Of a stretch of DNA of 64,000 nucleotides, positions 27,662-36,570 are shown piece by piece. The first letter of the stretch is position 1. Each line of letters begins with the position of its first letter. Origin of the DNA: Mucilaginibacter kameinonensis (lineage in GTDB: Bacteria > Bacteroidota > Bacteroidia > Sphingobacteriales > Sphingobacteriaceae); contig NZ_RCWZ01000006.1 in the NCBI RefSeq assembly GCF_003675385.1, positions 124,001 through 188,000 on the forward strand. The letters run 5' to 3'. Position numbers and translations under genes: made by a program. The notes under the pieces are model-generated. The model saw only the letters and a program-made list of their open reading frames with translations, was not told the DNA's origin and searched no databases.

Positions 27662-28531
27662 ATGAAAAAGGCATACCCGGCTTTTGCTTTGGCATTAGCT
27701 GCACAACTTTTAACCGCTCACCATTCATCTGCCCAAAACACAAAAAACAATCTGCAAGGCCCGCCTGCTAACATCAATGTTGACGGCGACTTGAAGGAGT
27801 GGGGCGATAGTCTGCGTTATTATAACGACGAAAAGAAGTTAAATTATGCACTGGCTAATGATAAGGATTACCTGTATGCCGCCATCAGGGTGAGTGACAG
27901 GCTTGATAAAATGAAAGTGCTGAATGCCGGTATTACTTTAACTATCGATCCCAAAGGAAAAAAGAAAGATAGTTTTACCCTTACTTTTCCCTTAGCCGCC
28001 CCCGGTGAAAAACTGGAATTTCCAAAACCCAAAGATGATAATGGAGAGATTACCCAGGCCGACCGTGATGAGCTGATGCGCGAACGCATAACTAAGCTAA
28101 GATATATTAAGGTTATTGGATTTAAGGATATAGAGGGTGATATGATCACTACCTCAAATACCTATGGTATTAAAACCGCTATAAATTATGATGCCAATGG
28201 CGACCTGGTTTATGAGGCAGCTATTCCGTTAAGTTTTTTTCATGCCGGTAGCGATACTTTTAAGAGCGAATGGGCTTTCAATTTTAAAATAAACGGTTTT
28301 CAACGGCCAACCGGTGGTGGTACGGGAGAAGGCGATCATGATGGCGGCGGCTTTGGCGGTGGCGGTCGAGGTGGCAGAGGTGGAATGGGCGGCGGTATGG
28401 GTGGCGGTCGCGGCGGAAGAGGCGGCCGCGGGGGTATGGGCAGCGGCATGGGCCGTGGAGCAGCGGGAGGAGCCGGCGAAATGTCAAAATCGGTTGATTT
28501 TTGGGAGAAATATTATCTAAGCTCCAAATAA
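27662..28531 (+). CDS. Secreted protein with CBM9-like domain and Gly/Arg-rich tail
   Basis: The 289-residue protein has a signal peptide (about 1-24) and an N-terminal beta-sandwich resembling the CBM9/DOMON-like fold (VDGDLKEWGDSLRYYND, YLYAAIRVSD, GITLTIDPKGKKKDSFTLTF). A low-complexity region of about 55 residues (roughly 217-272), almost entirely Gly with Arg and Met, follows. A short tail, KSVDFWEKYYLSSK, closes it. Gly-Arg-rich segments of this kind are expected to be disordered. The gene stands alone, followed by a palindromic repeat pair. No catalytic motif is visible. Confidence 0.72.
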   Translation: MKKAYPAFALALAAQLLTAHHSSAQNTKNNLQGPPANINVDGDLKEWGDSLRYYNDEKKLNYALANDKDYLYAAIRVSDRLDKMKVLNAGITLTIDPKGKKKDSFTLTFPLAAPGEKLEFPKPKDDNGEITQADRDELMRERITKLRYIKVIGFKDIEGDMITTSNTYGIKTAINYDANGDLVYEAAIPLSFFHAGSDTFKSEWAFNFKINGFQRPTGGGTGEGDHDGGGFGGGGRGGRGGMGGGMGGGRGGRGGRGGMGSGMGRGAAGGAGEMSKSVDFWEKYYLSSK

Positions 28532-28550
28532 GTTTGTTTAAAAAAAGAAA

Positions 28551-28693
28551 GTCCGAAAGAAATAAGCATCGCTCAAATCTTTCGGACTTCCCGACTGCGG
28601 ACTTCTGTTTGAAGCTATTTCATTAAAAAGTAAAATCCGAAAGACTAAGCAATGCTTATTTCTTTCGGACTTTCCGACTGCGGACTTCCGATT
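28551..28693. repeat. Two hairpin units with inverted cores and direct flanks
   Basis: Unit 1 has inverted ends GTCCGAAAGA (28551-28560) and TCTTTCGGAC (28578-28587). Unit 2 has TCCGAAAGA (28636-28644) and TCTTTCGGA (28661-28669). The core of unit 2 is close to the reverse complement of unit 1, yet both are followed in the same direction by a shared GACTGCGGACTTC flank. The pair fills the gap between two convergent genes and may serve as a bidirectional terminator. Confidence 0.8.
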
Positions 28694-28697
28694 TAAA

Positions 28698-31499
28698 CTA
28701 TTCCACCTTATACCTGTAAACCTGTCTTCCTAAATTACCATTGGCATCAATGCCTTCAACAGTTACCCGGTAAATAGCACGGGTATCGGCGTTGAAATAA
28801 CTGAAGGATGCTTCGCCCGTTTCATTAGTAACAATGTTGGGCTCCCAGAAAATTGTGGTACGATAATCAGGAACAGTTGTATTAATATTTGCGGCGGTAT
28901 ATTTAGGCGAGTAAAATGTTCGGGCTTTATAAAAACCTTTAAAAGGATAGGTTATCACTCCGGACGAAGAGCTGCTTCCTGTTACGTAGTTGCCGCCATT
29001 TTGAGTAGTTATAGCAAGCGCCCCTCCTGGAAATTCAGAGCCTAATATAGCGGCATATGATGCCCCCCGCAATACCTCAATGCTATAAACATCATTTGGG
29101 TTGATATTGTCAAGTACGCTGCCATCCGATACTGAGCCATTAAGTATGACAGCCATTTTCTGGTTCCCGCGCATACTTATGGGGGTTCCCCGCACATCAA
29201 ACGTAACGCCTATAACTTTACTTCTTAAACAGTCCGAAAGCTTCGTGCAGCCGGTTAGTTTTGCACCCATGATAATCTGGTCGGGCGCAGCGCCTAATTT
29301 TCCGGCCGAGTAGCCTTTATAATTTGATTTATTGGTTTTTGTTGCACGTATATTTACCTCTTTTAATACAGTAGTATCGGTGCCTGCATATCTTTTTGTT
29401 TTAACAACGATAAGAGGCGGACCTGTAGGTGCTATCATTAAATCTACGCTTTCTATTTCTTCCACATGTAAAAAGTCTAACTGACGTTGTTCAACGTATA
29501 CCCCATCAACAACGACGCTGCCTTTGGTGCTATCTCCCCCGCTTAATGCATCATATTTGTAACTGCCTGTCAGGTCGATCCGGGCCAGGGGTTCGCTCGA
29601 ATGCAGAGCACCACTTAAATTGGCATCTTTATAGCTTCGCAATTTGGCCATGTTGACGCTTCGTTGCTGTAAGGTGCCATATTTGTTATACTGATTTGGC
29701 GACACGGCTTTTTTTCCCTTAATTATTACCTCTTTTAAAGAGGTAGCGATTTTTGTTGAATCAATTTTTTGTTGCTCTAAATCCGGAGCATATGTTTGTT
29801 GCCGCACATTGGCAAACAAAGAAGGTTGCCCATCGGCAGTTGTGGACTCAACCTTCGGATAGTCAGCTTGTTTAACAAATATCGTTACGTTTTTTCCGTT
29901 GTTTTCCTTGCGGGCCTGAACCAACAGATGGGAGGTATCTGAAACATCAACATCTTCAAACTTAAAATCGCCGTTAATATCTGTTACTGTGTCGGCATAG
30001 AAATCTTCACGGTTGCCAAGTAGCAGTACTTTGCCGTTGGGTACCGATTTGCCTCCGGGTGTTTGTAGCGAGCCGGCAAGGCTCAACGAACTTTCGGCCT
30101 TAAAAGTTGGTTGTTCTTGCTTTGCGTTCAATGTTTTACGCCACTCAAAACCGTGATAGCCCTGTGTAAGCATGAGCATATCAAGGTCGCTTTCGGTTTT
30201 ATCAGTAATGTTATTAAAATAGTAATTGGGTTGTTCTATATAGCCTTTAAGGTCAGATGTCAGGAGCAGGTTATTGAGTATGGTGCTTTCGGCATTTTGA
30301 TTAAAAGGAATACGGCTTTCGTTTATTACAGATACAGAAAAAGCGCCAACTACCGGCTTGCTTGCTTTATTAGCGGCCTCGATAACCACAGATACTGCTT
30401 TTCTCGTCTCAAATTTTTGAGCGGCTATATTCAATTTAAGTTTTAATGTGTCGTTAGCGCGTATAAACGCTATCCTTTCATTAAGCGGTTCTGCATCGGC
30501 ACCAAATAAAGTAAACTGGGCTATCCCTGATGGAAAGCGTTTCTTTTCAATCTTGAATGAATAACCGGGGTCTTCAAGTTTGAAAGAAGTAGTGTAATAA
30601 ACCTTGCCTCCCGACTGCCCAACCAGGTAGTAGTAAGCGTGCTGCTTTGCCCCGAGGGTTTTAGAAGATGCTGTTAATTTGATATTAATACTGTCAGTAA
30701 GCCGATTGTTCACTGTCATGGTAAAACCTTCATCGCCAGCTTTGGGAAGATCAACGGTAAAAGAAGGAATGCCGTCTGTTGTTATTTTCGCTTTATAGGT
30801 TTTACCTGCTTGTGGAAGCAACGCAAATATGCCCATACCGAGGTGCGTGGTTTCAAATTCAGCAACTTCGTTACCGTCGTTGTCGGTTATTGAGCCTTTG
30901 GCATCCCGCCCAAGTCCGTTTTGGCCAATTACTTTAACTGCTATTTTAGATCTTAGACCATTCACCAGGCTTCCACCTTCTGCAAAAAACTGAACGTCAG
31001 GTTTATTTTCTGTAGCAGGCTGGTTTTGTGGGTGATTTGCTCCGAAAACCGGGCGGCCGTTTACCTGGATCCGCTGATCAAACATAGCTACAGTTCCCTG
31101 GTTTCGCATCCAGTTGGTGTATGCTCTCAGGCGATAGCTGCCGGCTTTATAATTGCCGGGCAACACAAAATCGCCCCAGGCCACACCGTTGGTGAGTTTC
31201 AGGTTAAGCCGCCGGGCAACAGAATCTTTGGCATTAATAAGTTCAACATGTACCACGCCGCTTATATCTGATAATTGATGTTCGGCACCGGTTACCGTAT
31301 AAACCTTAAACCAGATGGTATCGGTGATATTGTAAAAAGGCTTATCTAAATGCAGATAAACTTTTTCAGTGGGTTTGTCGGTTAATTGTTTGTTTGATAG
31401 TGCAACGGCTTTTTTCAAAAAGCTGCTATCGGTTTGAGCAAATGATTTTAAGTTAAGCAGCAATAATACGAGTAAGGGGATTGCACGTAGATATTTCAT
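28698..31499 (-). CDS. MG2 protein with two tandem plug-like modules and no barrel (paralogue 2)
   Basis: The 933-residue secreted protein has a signal peptide (1-21), an MG2-like region (TEKVYLHLDKPFYNITDTIW at 44-63; YRLRAYTNWMRN), several beta domains, and a carboxypeptidase-like unit (about 470-545). Two plug-like modules follow: the first at about 588-703 (LKEVIIKGKK, VVVDGVYV, IESVDLMI, then a degenerate end LIVVKTKRY), the second at about 712-834 (LKEVNIRATK, VYSIEVLRGAS, FPGGALAITTQNGG). The C-terminal domain (855-933) ends GRQVYRYKVE, the same nine-residue ending as paralogue 3. No beta-barrel follows. It lies 80 bp downstream of paralogue 3 on the same strand and is probably co-transcribed. 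Confidence 0.83.
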   Translation of the reverse strand: MKYLRAIPLLVLLLLNLKSFAQTDSSFLKKAVALSNKQLTDKPTEKVYLHLDKPFYNITDTIWFKVYTVTGAEHQLSDISGVVHVELINAKDSVARRLNLKLTNGVAWGDFVLPGNYKAGSYRLRAYTNWMRNQGTVAMFDQRIQVNGRPVFGANHPQNQPATENKPDVQFFAEGGSLVNGLRSKIAVKVIGQNGLGRDAKGSITDNDGNEVAEFETTHLGMGIFALLPQAGKTYKAKITTDGIPSFTVDLPKAGDEGFTMTVNNRLTDSINIKLTASSKTLGAKQHAYYYLVGQSGGKVYYTTSFKLEDPGYSFKIEKKRFPSGIAQFTLFGADAEPLNERIAFIRANDTLKLKLNIAAQKFETRKAVSVVIEAANKASKPVVGAFSVSVINESRIPFNQNAESTILNNLLLTSDLKGYIEQPNYYFNNITDKTESDLDMLMLTQGYHGFEWRKTLNAKQEQPTFKAESSLSLAGSLQTPGGKSVPNGKVLLLGNREDFYADTVTDINGDFKFEDVDVSDTSHLLVQARKENNGKNVTIFVKQADYPKVESTTADGQPSLFANVRQQTYAPDLEQQKIDSTKIATSLKEVIIKGKKAVSPNQYNKYGTLQQRSVNMAKLRSYKDANLSGALHSSEPLARIDLTGSYKYDALSGGDSTKGSVVVDGVYVEQRQLDFLHVEEIESVDLMIAPTGPPLIVVKTKRYAGTDTTVLKEVNIRATKTNKSNYKGYSAGKLGAAPDQIIMGAKLTGCTKLSDCLRSKVIGVTFDVRGTPISMRGNQKMAVILNGSVSDGSVLDNINPNDVYSIEVLRGASYAAILGSEFPGGALAITTQNGGNYVTGSSSSSGVITYPFKGFYKARTFYSPKYTAANINTTVPDYRTTIFWEPNIVTNETGEASFSYFNADTRAIYRVTVEGIDANGNLGRQVYRYKVE

Positions 31500-31579
31500 A
31501 AGGTTTAGTAGGATTGTAAGTGTCCTGTATGACTCTAAAATATCACAAAGGATTAATAATATCCACTAAAAAAATAATA

Positions 31580-34297
31580 TTATTCTACCTTATATCTATA
31601 AACTTGCCTGCCTAAGTTACCATCAGCATCAATACCCTCAATTATTACACGATAGGTGCCTTTAGCGTCGGCGTTAAAAAAGCTCATGGAGGTATTACCA
31701 TCTTTATCAGTTATCAAACCGGGCGACCAGTAAATGGTGCTCCTAAGATCCTGCATCTGCGCATTGGTTTTAGGATCATCATATTTAGGCGAATAAAATT
31801 CACGTGCTCTGTAATACCCTTTAGGTGCATAGGTGGCTATACCCGGAGCATATTTATTATAAACAGCATCTCCGCCGCCACGTTTGGTGGTTATAACTAA
31901 AACGCCGCCTGAACCTCTTGCTCCATAAATTGCTGTAGTACCAATTGTTCTTAATACTTCAACAGTAGCCACATCGCTTGGCGTAAGGTTATCCAGAAAA
32001 TCCGATTCAACATACGCGCCGTCAAGTATAATTTGCATAGGCGTGTTTGGGCTCCGGGTAGAATATGGGATACCGTTTCTGAACGTGACGAAATTAAGCC
32101 GGCCCTGCAATACCTGTGAAAGCATGCCTCCGTATATCAGGTCTTTACTGGTAAGCGTTTGATCGGCATTGCCGGCCCCATTAAGGTTTGCCGAATTTTT
32201 GAAAGGGTTTTCCCGTTTCTCTTTTATTACCACTTCTTTCAATACGATGGTATGGTTGCCTATGCCATATTTTACCTGCTCGTCATATAGTTTTTTACTG
32301 TTTAAAAGGTAGGCTGATGCACCGTCGTTAATATTGATCTGGATATCGGGTGCGTTTTTATTGGGGCCAACAGCTTGAGGGCTTATTTTATCAAGGGTAA
32401 TGTCGAGGTTTTTACGGTCTTTAGCAGTGCGCGCCTGGATGACAAATTTGATGCTATCCCTGAAAACAAGGTCTTTAAAAGTAAACTTTCCTTCAGCATC
32501 GGCAACAGTATCAATAATAAAAGTGCCTCCTGCTGTCGAAAATAAGGTAACCTTACCGTTAGGGACAGGTTTGCCTCCAAAAGTTTTAAGATGGCCGGTT
32601 ACTTCAAGCGATTTCTCCGGCTTGAAAACTATCGGCGTAAATTTACCGGCGAGCAGTTGTTTCCATTCAAACCGGTGGTATCCCTGGGTAAGCATCAGGG
32701 CATCAAGATTTGCCTTTGTTTCATTGCTTACATTGGTAAAGTAATAGTTTGGCTTTTCAATATATCCCTTTAGATCGGAGGTGAGCAACAGTGTTGAAAA
32801 TATTGAGCTTTCGTTAGCCTCGTCGGTATTAACTTTAGACTCATCAATAACCGATGCCGAAAAACTACCTATAATGGGTTTGTCCTGGCTGGTTTTAGCA
32901 TTAAGGCTGATGGTTACTTTTTCGCGCGGTTTGTAGCTTTGTTTTTCTGAAGTAACTGCAAGTTTAAGCTGGTCGGGATTTTGAACAAAAATAAGCCGTT
33001 CGTTCAACGGTTCGCCGGTTGCTGAAAATAAGGTAAACTGCACTATACCTGATGGGAATTTGTCTTTAGGAATGGCTGCCGAAAAGGATGTTGCCCCATC
33101 CTTGCTTTTCCCAGCATAACAAAGCTCTCCGCCCGATTGTGCTATAAGCGATAAGCCCGACAAGGATGCTGTCCCGTTTGCTGCATTTTTACCCGGAATG
33201 ATAGACACAAATACTTTATCATCGCGCATGCTGTTAACGCTTAATACATAGCCATTGTCAACTGCTTTAGGCAAATCAAAAATACCCTCCGAGCCATCGG
33301 CATAGGTAATATGTGCTTTGTATGTTTTGCCGCTTTCGGGTTCGAAATTTAGGGTACCCATACCAAAATGACTCTCGCCCAATGCCGAGATCTGGTTGTT
33401 TTGATCGTCGGCGATATAGCCTTTAATATCAACGCCCAAGCCATCGGCACCAACGGCTTTAAAAGCTACCTTTTCAAAAATGCCGTTAATTAAATTTCCA
33501 CTCTCCGGAAAAAACTGTACATCAACTTTATTAGACAATGTTTTGATAGGTACTGCTTTTGCCACGGTGCGCTTGTCATCAAGTTTAACTTCGGTATTGA
33601 TGTGCCCGGTTGTGATAGCAACTGGTGAGTTATTGGTAAAACTGGCGGTAAGGTTGCCTTTATCGTCGGTTACGCCTTTTCCTTTGGCGATAGATTTGCC
33701 ATTTATTTCAGCCTCATAACTTACCGGTTTATTAACGTATGGAATGCCGTTAAGGTCGGTATAAGTAATTACGGCCGTTACCTTTTGTTTACCATTTAAT
33801 GTACTGTAGCTATAAGCTGTTTTGGTAAATACTTTATTGCTGATGCCGTTTACTACAGCTATGGTTTTGTCAAAGAAATAGGCCTCTCCCTGGTTACGCA
33901 TCCAGTTGGTGTAGGCGCGGATTCGGTAATTTCCTTCAGACATGCTATCTGCCAATGCAAAATCACCTGCTGCTAAGCCTGCTGTTAAAGGGAGTTTAAG
34001 ACTACGTTTTACCGAGTCGTTATCGTCAATCAGGTCAACATTCAGGGTTTCGCTGTAAGCCGAAAGTTTATGCTCACTGCCAATAGTAACATAGGCTTTA
34101 AACCAGATGTCTTCACCAATGGCATAAGAGGGTTTATCAAAGTGCAGGTAAACTTTCTCTTGAGGATACTCGGCCCGCCATTTATCAAGCTGCGCGACGA
34201 TTTTTGTTACCAGTTCATCGTCGGGTTTTATAAAAGCTAAAGTAGTACCAACAAGTAAGATGATAAGGGTTCCAACCGATAGGCGTTTGAAGTTCAT
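31580..34297 (-). CDS. MG2/TonB-plug protein without a beta-barrel (paralogue 3)
   Basis: Starting from the ATG at 34297 (MNFKRLSVGT) gives 905 residues; the 11 upstream codons are discounted because the signal peptide begins here. The MG2-like N-terminus contains PQEKVYLHFDKPSYAIGEDI and YRIRAYTNWMRN. A macroglobulin-like extra domain lies near residues 140-240. A plug domain at about 686-808 runs from LKEVVIKEKR through IILDGAYV and VATVEVLRTIG to SGGVLVITTKRGG. The last 97 residues form the family's C-terminal beta domain (LRSTIYWSPGLITDKDGNTS). No barrel is present. It is first in a two-gene unit with paralogue 2. Confidence 0.83.
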   Translation of the reverse strand: MNFKRLSVGTLIILLVGTTLAFIKPDDELVTKIVAQLDKWRAEYPQEKVYLHFDKPSYAIGEDIWFKAYVTIGSEHKLSAYSETLNVDLIDDNDSVKRSLKLPLTAGLAAGDFALADSMSEGNYRIRAYTNWMRNQGEAYFFDKTIAVVNGISNKVFTKTAYSYSTLNGKQKVTAVITYTDLNGIPYVNKPVSYEAEINGKSIAKGKGVTDDKGNLTASFTNNSPVAITTGHINTEVKLDDKRTVAKAVPIKTLSNKVDVQFFPESGNLINGIFEKVAFKAVGADGLGVDIKGYIADDQNNQISALGESHFGMGTLNFEPESGKTYKAHITYADGSEGIFDLPKAVDNGYVLSVNSMRDDKVFVSIIPGKNAANGTASLSGLSLIAQSGGELCYAGKSKDGATSFSAAIPKDKFPSGIVQFTLFSATGEPLNERLIFVQNPDQLKLAVTSEKQSYKPREKVTISLNAKTSQDKPIIGSFSASVIDESKVNTDEANESSIFSTLLLTSDLKGYIEKPNYYFTNVSNETKANLDALMLTQGYHRFEWKQLLAGKFTPIVFKPEKSLEVTGHLKTFGGKPVPNGKVTLFSTAGGTFIIDTVADAEGKFTFKDLVFRDSIKFVIQARTAKDRKNLDITLDKISPQAVGPNKNAPDIQININDGASAYLLNSKKLYDEQVKYGIGNHTIVLKEVVIKEKRENPFKNSANLNGAGNADQTLTSKDLIYGGMLSQVLQGRLNFVTFRNGIPYSTRSPNTPMQIILDGAYVESDFLDNLTPSDVATVEVLRTIGTTAIYGARGSGGVLVITTKRGGGDAVYNKYAPGIATYAPKGYYRAREFYSPKYDDPKTNAQMQDLRSTIYWSPGLITDKDGNTSMSFFNADAKGTYRVIIEGIDADGNLGRQVYRYKVE

Positions 34298-34340
34298 AGG
34301 TAGTAAAATGTTGACTACCAAGATACGCAAAAAGTACTAA

Positions 34341-34420
34341 GTCTGAAGTTCTTGGTCTGAAGTCAAAAGTCTTGCTTTATGCTCATGACTTAAGACTTTC
34401 GACTTGAGACTCTGGACTTA
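34341..34420. repeat. Imperfect palindrome between paralogue 3 and dcd
   Basis: AAGTCAAAAGTCTT (34360-34373) pairs with AAGACTTTCGACTT (34392-34405) with one mismatch. Further GTCT/AGAC-rich half-sites lie outside. The element sits directly after the dCTP deaminase stop (the gene runs leftwards), so it may terminate that gene. Confidence 0.7.
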
Positions 34421-34425
34421 AGCAA

Positions 34426-34962
34426 CTACCATTTATTCTTCCACATCATACTTTCAACCGGGCGGGTAGTAGGGTTGTTGTATTTGGCGTTGGCTTTGCT
34501 GTTGTACAGCGTTTCAATCTCGCCTTCAACCACAAAATAAATAAGCTGACCGATTGGCATGCCAGGATAAATTCGTACCGGCTGAGCACATGAAATTTCG
34601 AGTGTCCACGTATTGCAGAAACCAACATCTCCCTTGCCTGCGGTTGCATGGATATCGATACCTAAACGCCCGGTACTTGATTTGCCTTCCAAAAACGGCA
34701 CATGACGATGGGTTTCGGTGTACTCCATGGTAACGCCCAGGTAAAGTGTGTTAGGCTGAAGCACAAAGCCATCTTTAGGAATTTCAAAGCCATCAATCTC
34801 GTTATGAACTTTAGCGTCAAGCACCCGGTTACGGTAAGTAGCTAAATATTTACCCAAATGCACATCGTACGAGTTGGTACCCAGGTACTCGCGGTTAAAT
34901 GGTTCAATAATAATATGGCCTTGTTCAATTTCTTCGAGGATGCGCTTATCAGATAGTATCAT
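34426..34962 (-). CDS. dcd: dCTP deaminase
   Basis: The 178-residue cytoplasmic enzyme deaminates dCTP to dUTP for thymidylate synthesis. It begins MILSDKRILEEIEQGHIIIE and contains the family's core: LGTNSYDVHLGKYL, then FLEGKSSTGRLGIDIHATAG (catalytic Glu and Ser/Arg region), VGFCNTWTLEI and GMPIGQLIYF. The length is typical of the monofunctional enzyme. The gene is alone on its strand, divergent from the phosphopantetheinyl transferase operon. Confidence 0.95.
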   Translation of the reverse strand: MILSDKRILEEIEQGHIIIEPFNREYLGTNSYDVHLGKYLATYRNRVLDAKVHNEIDGFEIPKDGFVLQPNTLYLGVTMEYTETHRHVPFLEGKSSTGRLGIDIHATAGKGDVGFCNTWTLEISCAQPVRIYPGMPIGQLIYFVVEGEIETLYNSKANAKYNNPTTRPVESMMWKNKW

Positions 34963-35140
34963 ACGGGCAGGTTATTGCTGCCGCTAAATTATAAAAATTA
35001 GCCCAATTGCTTCCGGCTTTTGTGAACAATATGGGAAAGCGAAATGCGTTGAGATAACGCGGAAACTACCCCTAAACCACATATATGTCAATAGATTATG
35101 AATATGTAGTTGCGGGTATACAATTTAATATTTTTTGACA

Positions 35141-35148
35141 TATGTTTG
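35141..35148 (+). promoter_or_regulatory. Candidate -7 element of the PPTase-lipB operon
   Basis: TATGTTTG matches TAnnTTTG exactly and is followed by CA, 26 bp before the chosen ATG at 35174. No -33 TTG was found at 19-21 bp spacing. Confidence 0.4.
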
Positions 35149-35173
35149 CATCCTATTTTGCAATTTTACTTTT

Positions 35174-35815
35174 ATGGCAATAGCATACAGGCAGCGTATT
35201 GATGATGATACCGAGTTTGCACTCTGGCGTATCGAAGAGGAGGCTACAGACCTGTATAGCCAGTTACAACTTAATCAGCAGGAGAAGGATTTTGTGGAGA
35301 GCCTGAGCAATGGCAAGCGCCATTTGCACTGGTTGGGTACCCGTGTATTGCTGCGTAAAATGCTTCGCACCGACGAGTATATCGACTGTAAGGTTGATGA
35401 ACATGGTAAACCTTACCTGGTAAACCTGCCTTATCATATCTCGTTAAGTCACTCTTTTGATTATGCCGCTGTAATGATCAGTAAAACGCATAAGGTTGGT
35501 ATTGATATTGAACAGATAAAGCAAAAGGTTGAGCGTATTGCCAAAAAGTTTATGCGTAAAGAAGAGCTGGCTTTTATAGGTGGCAGTCAAAAAATAGAAC
35601 AGCTATATGTTTGCTGGTGCGCCAAAGAGGCTGTTTATAAATGCAACGGCCAAAAAGAGGTTTCCTTTGCCGATAATATTTTTCTTGAGCCGTTTCAGTT
35701 TGAACACCACGGTGTGATAAATGCACAATTGCATAAAAAAAATAATGTTATCGATTATACTGTAGGCTATATGCAGTATGAAGATTATATGATAGGCTAC
35801 GTAAAGGGCGAGTGA
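35174..35815 (+). CDS. 4'-phosphopantetheinyl transferase (Sfp type)
   Basis: From the ATG at 35174 the protein has 213 residues; the upstream extension is rejected because the candidate promoter lies inside it. It transfers phosphopantetheine from CoA to carrier proteins. Sfp-type motifs are present: HISLSHSFDYAAVMIS (substrate loop), VGIDIEQI with the Mg2+-binding Asp and Glu, and the CWCAKEAVYK motif. It is the first gene of a three-gene unit with lipB and an SGNH lipoprotein, and its stop codon overlaps the lipB start by one base. No NRPS or PKS gene is present, so a housekeeping role on acyl carrier protein is likely. Confidence 0.9.
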   Translation: MAIAYRQRIDDDTEFALWRIEEEATDLYSQLQLNQQEKDFVESLSNGKRHLHWLGTRVLLRKMLRTDEYIDCKVDEHGKPYLVNLPYHISLSHSFDYAAVMISKTHKVGIDIEQIKQKVERIAKKFMRKEELAFIGGSQKIEQLYVCWCAKEAVYKCNGQKEVSFADNIFLEPFQFEHHGVINAQLHKKNNVIDYTVGYMQYEDYMIGYVKGE

Positions 35816-36570
35816 TGAAAAACAAAAAAGTATTTTTTCAGGACTGGGGCCTGATCGATTACCAGCAAGCCTGGGATAAACAGGAATCTATTTTCAGCGA
35901 AACGGTTAAAACCAAAATTGAAAACCGCAACCGCGAAACGGCGTATGAAGCAGCCGCTAAAAACGGAGGTGCCGGTGTAGCTTACGATACTATTGAGGCC
36001 GATGAAACTTTCAACTATCTTGTATTTTGTGAGCATCCGCACGTATATACTTTAGGCAAAAGCGGTAAGCCTGAACATTTATTGTTAGATGAGGAAGGCC
36101 TGAAAGAAAAACACGCCGTTTACTATCCGATAAACCGCGGTGGCGATATTACCTACCATGGTCCGGGTCAAATTGTATCATACCCAATCCTCGATCTCGA
36201 CAATTTTTTTACCGACATTCACCTGTATTTGCGTACGCTGGAAGAAGCGGTGATCCTGACCCTGGCTGATTTTGGCTTAACGGCCGGCAGGTATGAAGGA
36301 TATACCGGTGTTTGGTTTGATGCCGATAATGAAAGGGCCCGTAAAATATGCGCCATGGGGGTACGTTGCAGCCGCTGGGTAACCATGCATGGCCTTGCGC
36401 TTAATGTAAATACTGATCTTAGCTATTTTAAAAACATAGTACCCTGCGGTATCGACGATAAGGCTGTTACCTCTATGCAGCAGGAACTTGGGCAAGAAGT
36501 TGATATTAATGAAGTTAAAAAAATCCTGAAGCATCATATTTCCGTACTTTTTGGTATGGAGATATTATAA
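35815..36570 (+). CDS. lipB: Octanoyltransferase LipB
   Basis: The 251-residue cytoplasmic enzyme moves octanoyl groups from acyl carrier protein to lipoyl domains of 2-oxoacid dehydrogenases and GcvH. The ATG at 35815 overlaps the preceding TGA. Conserved blocks are RGGDITYHGPGQ (about 108-119), KICAMGVRCSRWVTMHGLAL with the catalytic Lys177, and NIVPCGID with the acyl-carrying Cys211. Compared with E. coli LipB there is an insertion of about 30 residues after the first helix (KTKIENRNRETAYEAAAK, then NGGAGVAYDTIEADE), rich in charged and small residues. No lipA is adjacent. The downstream SGNH gene begins directly after the stop codon. Confidence 0.94.
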   Translation: MKNKKVFFQDWGLIDYQQAWDKQESIFSETVKTKIENRNRETAYEAAAKNGGAGVAYDTIEADETFNYLVFCEHPHVYTLGKSGKPEHLLLDEEGLKEKHAVYYPINRGGDITYHGPGQIVSYPILDLDNFFTDIHLYLRTLEEAVILTLADFGLTAGRYEGYTGVWFDADNERARKICAMGVRCSRWVTMHGLALNVNTDLSYFKNIVPCGIDDKAVTSMQQELGQEVDINEVKKILKHHISVLFGMEIL

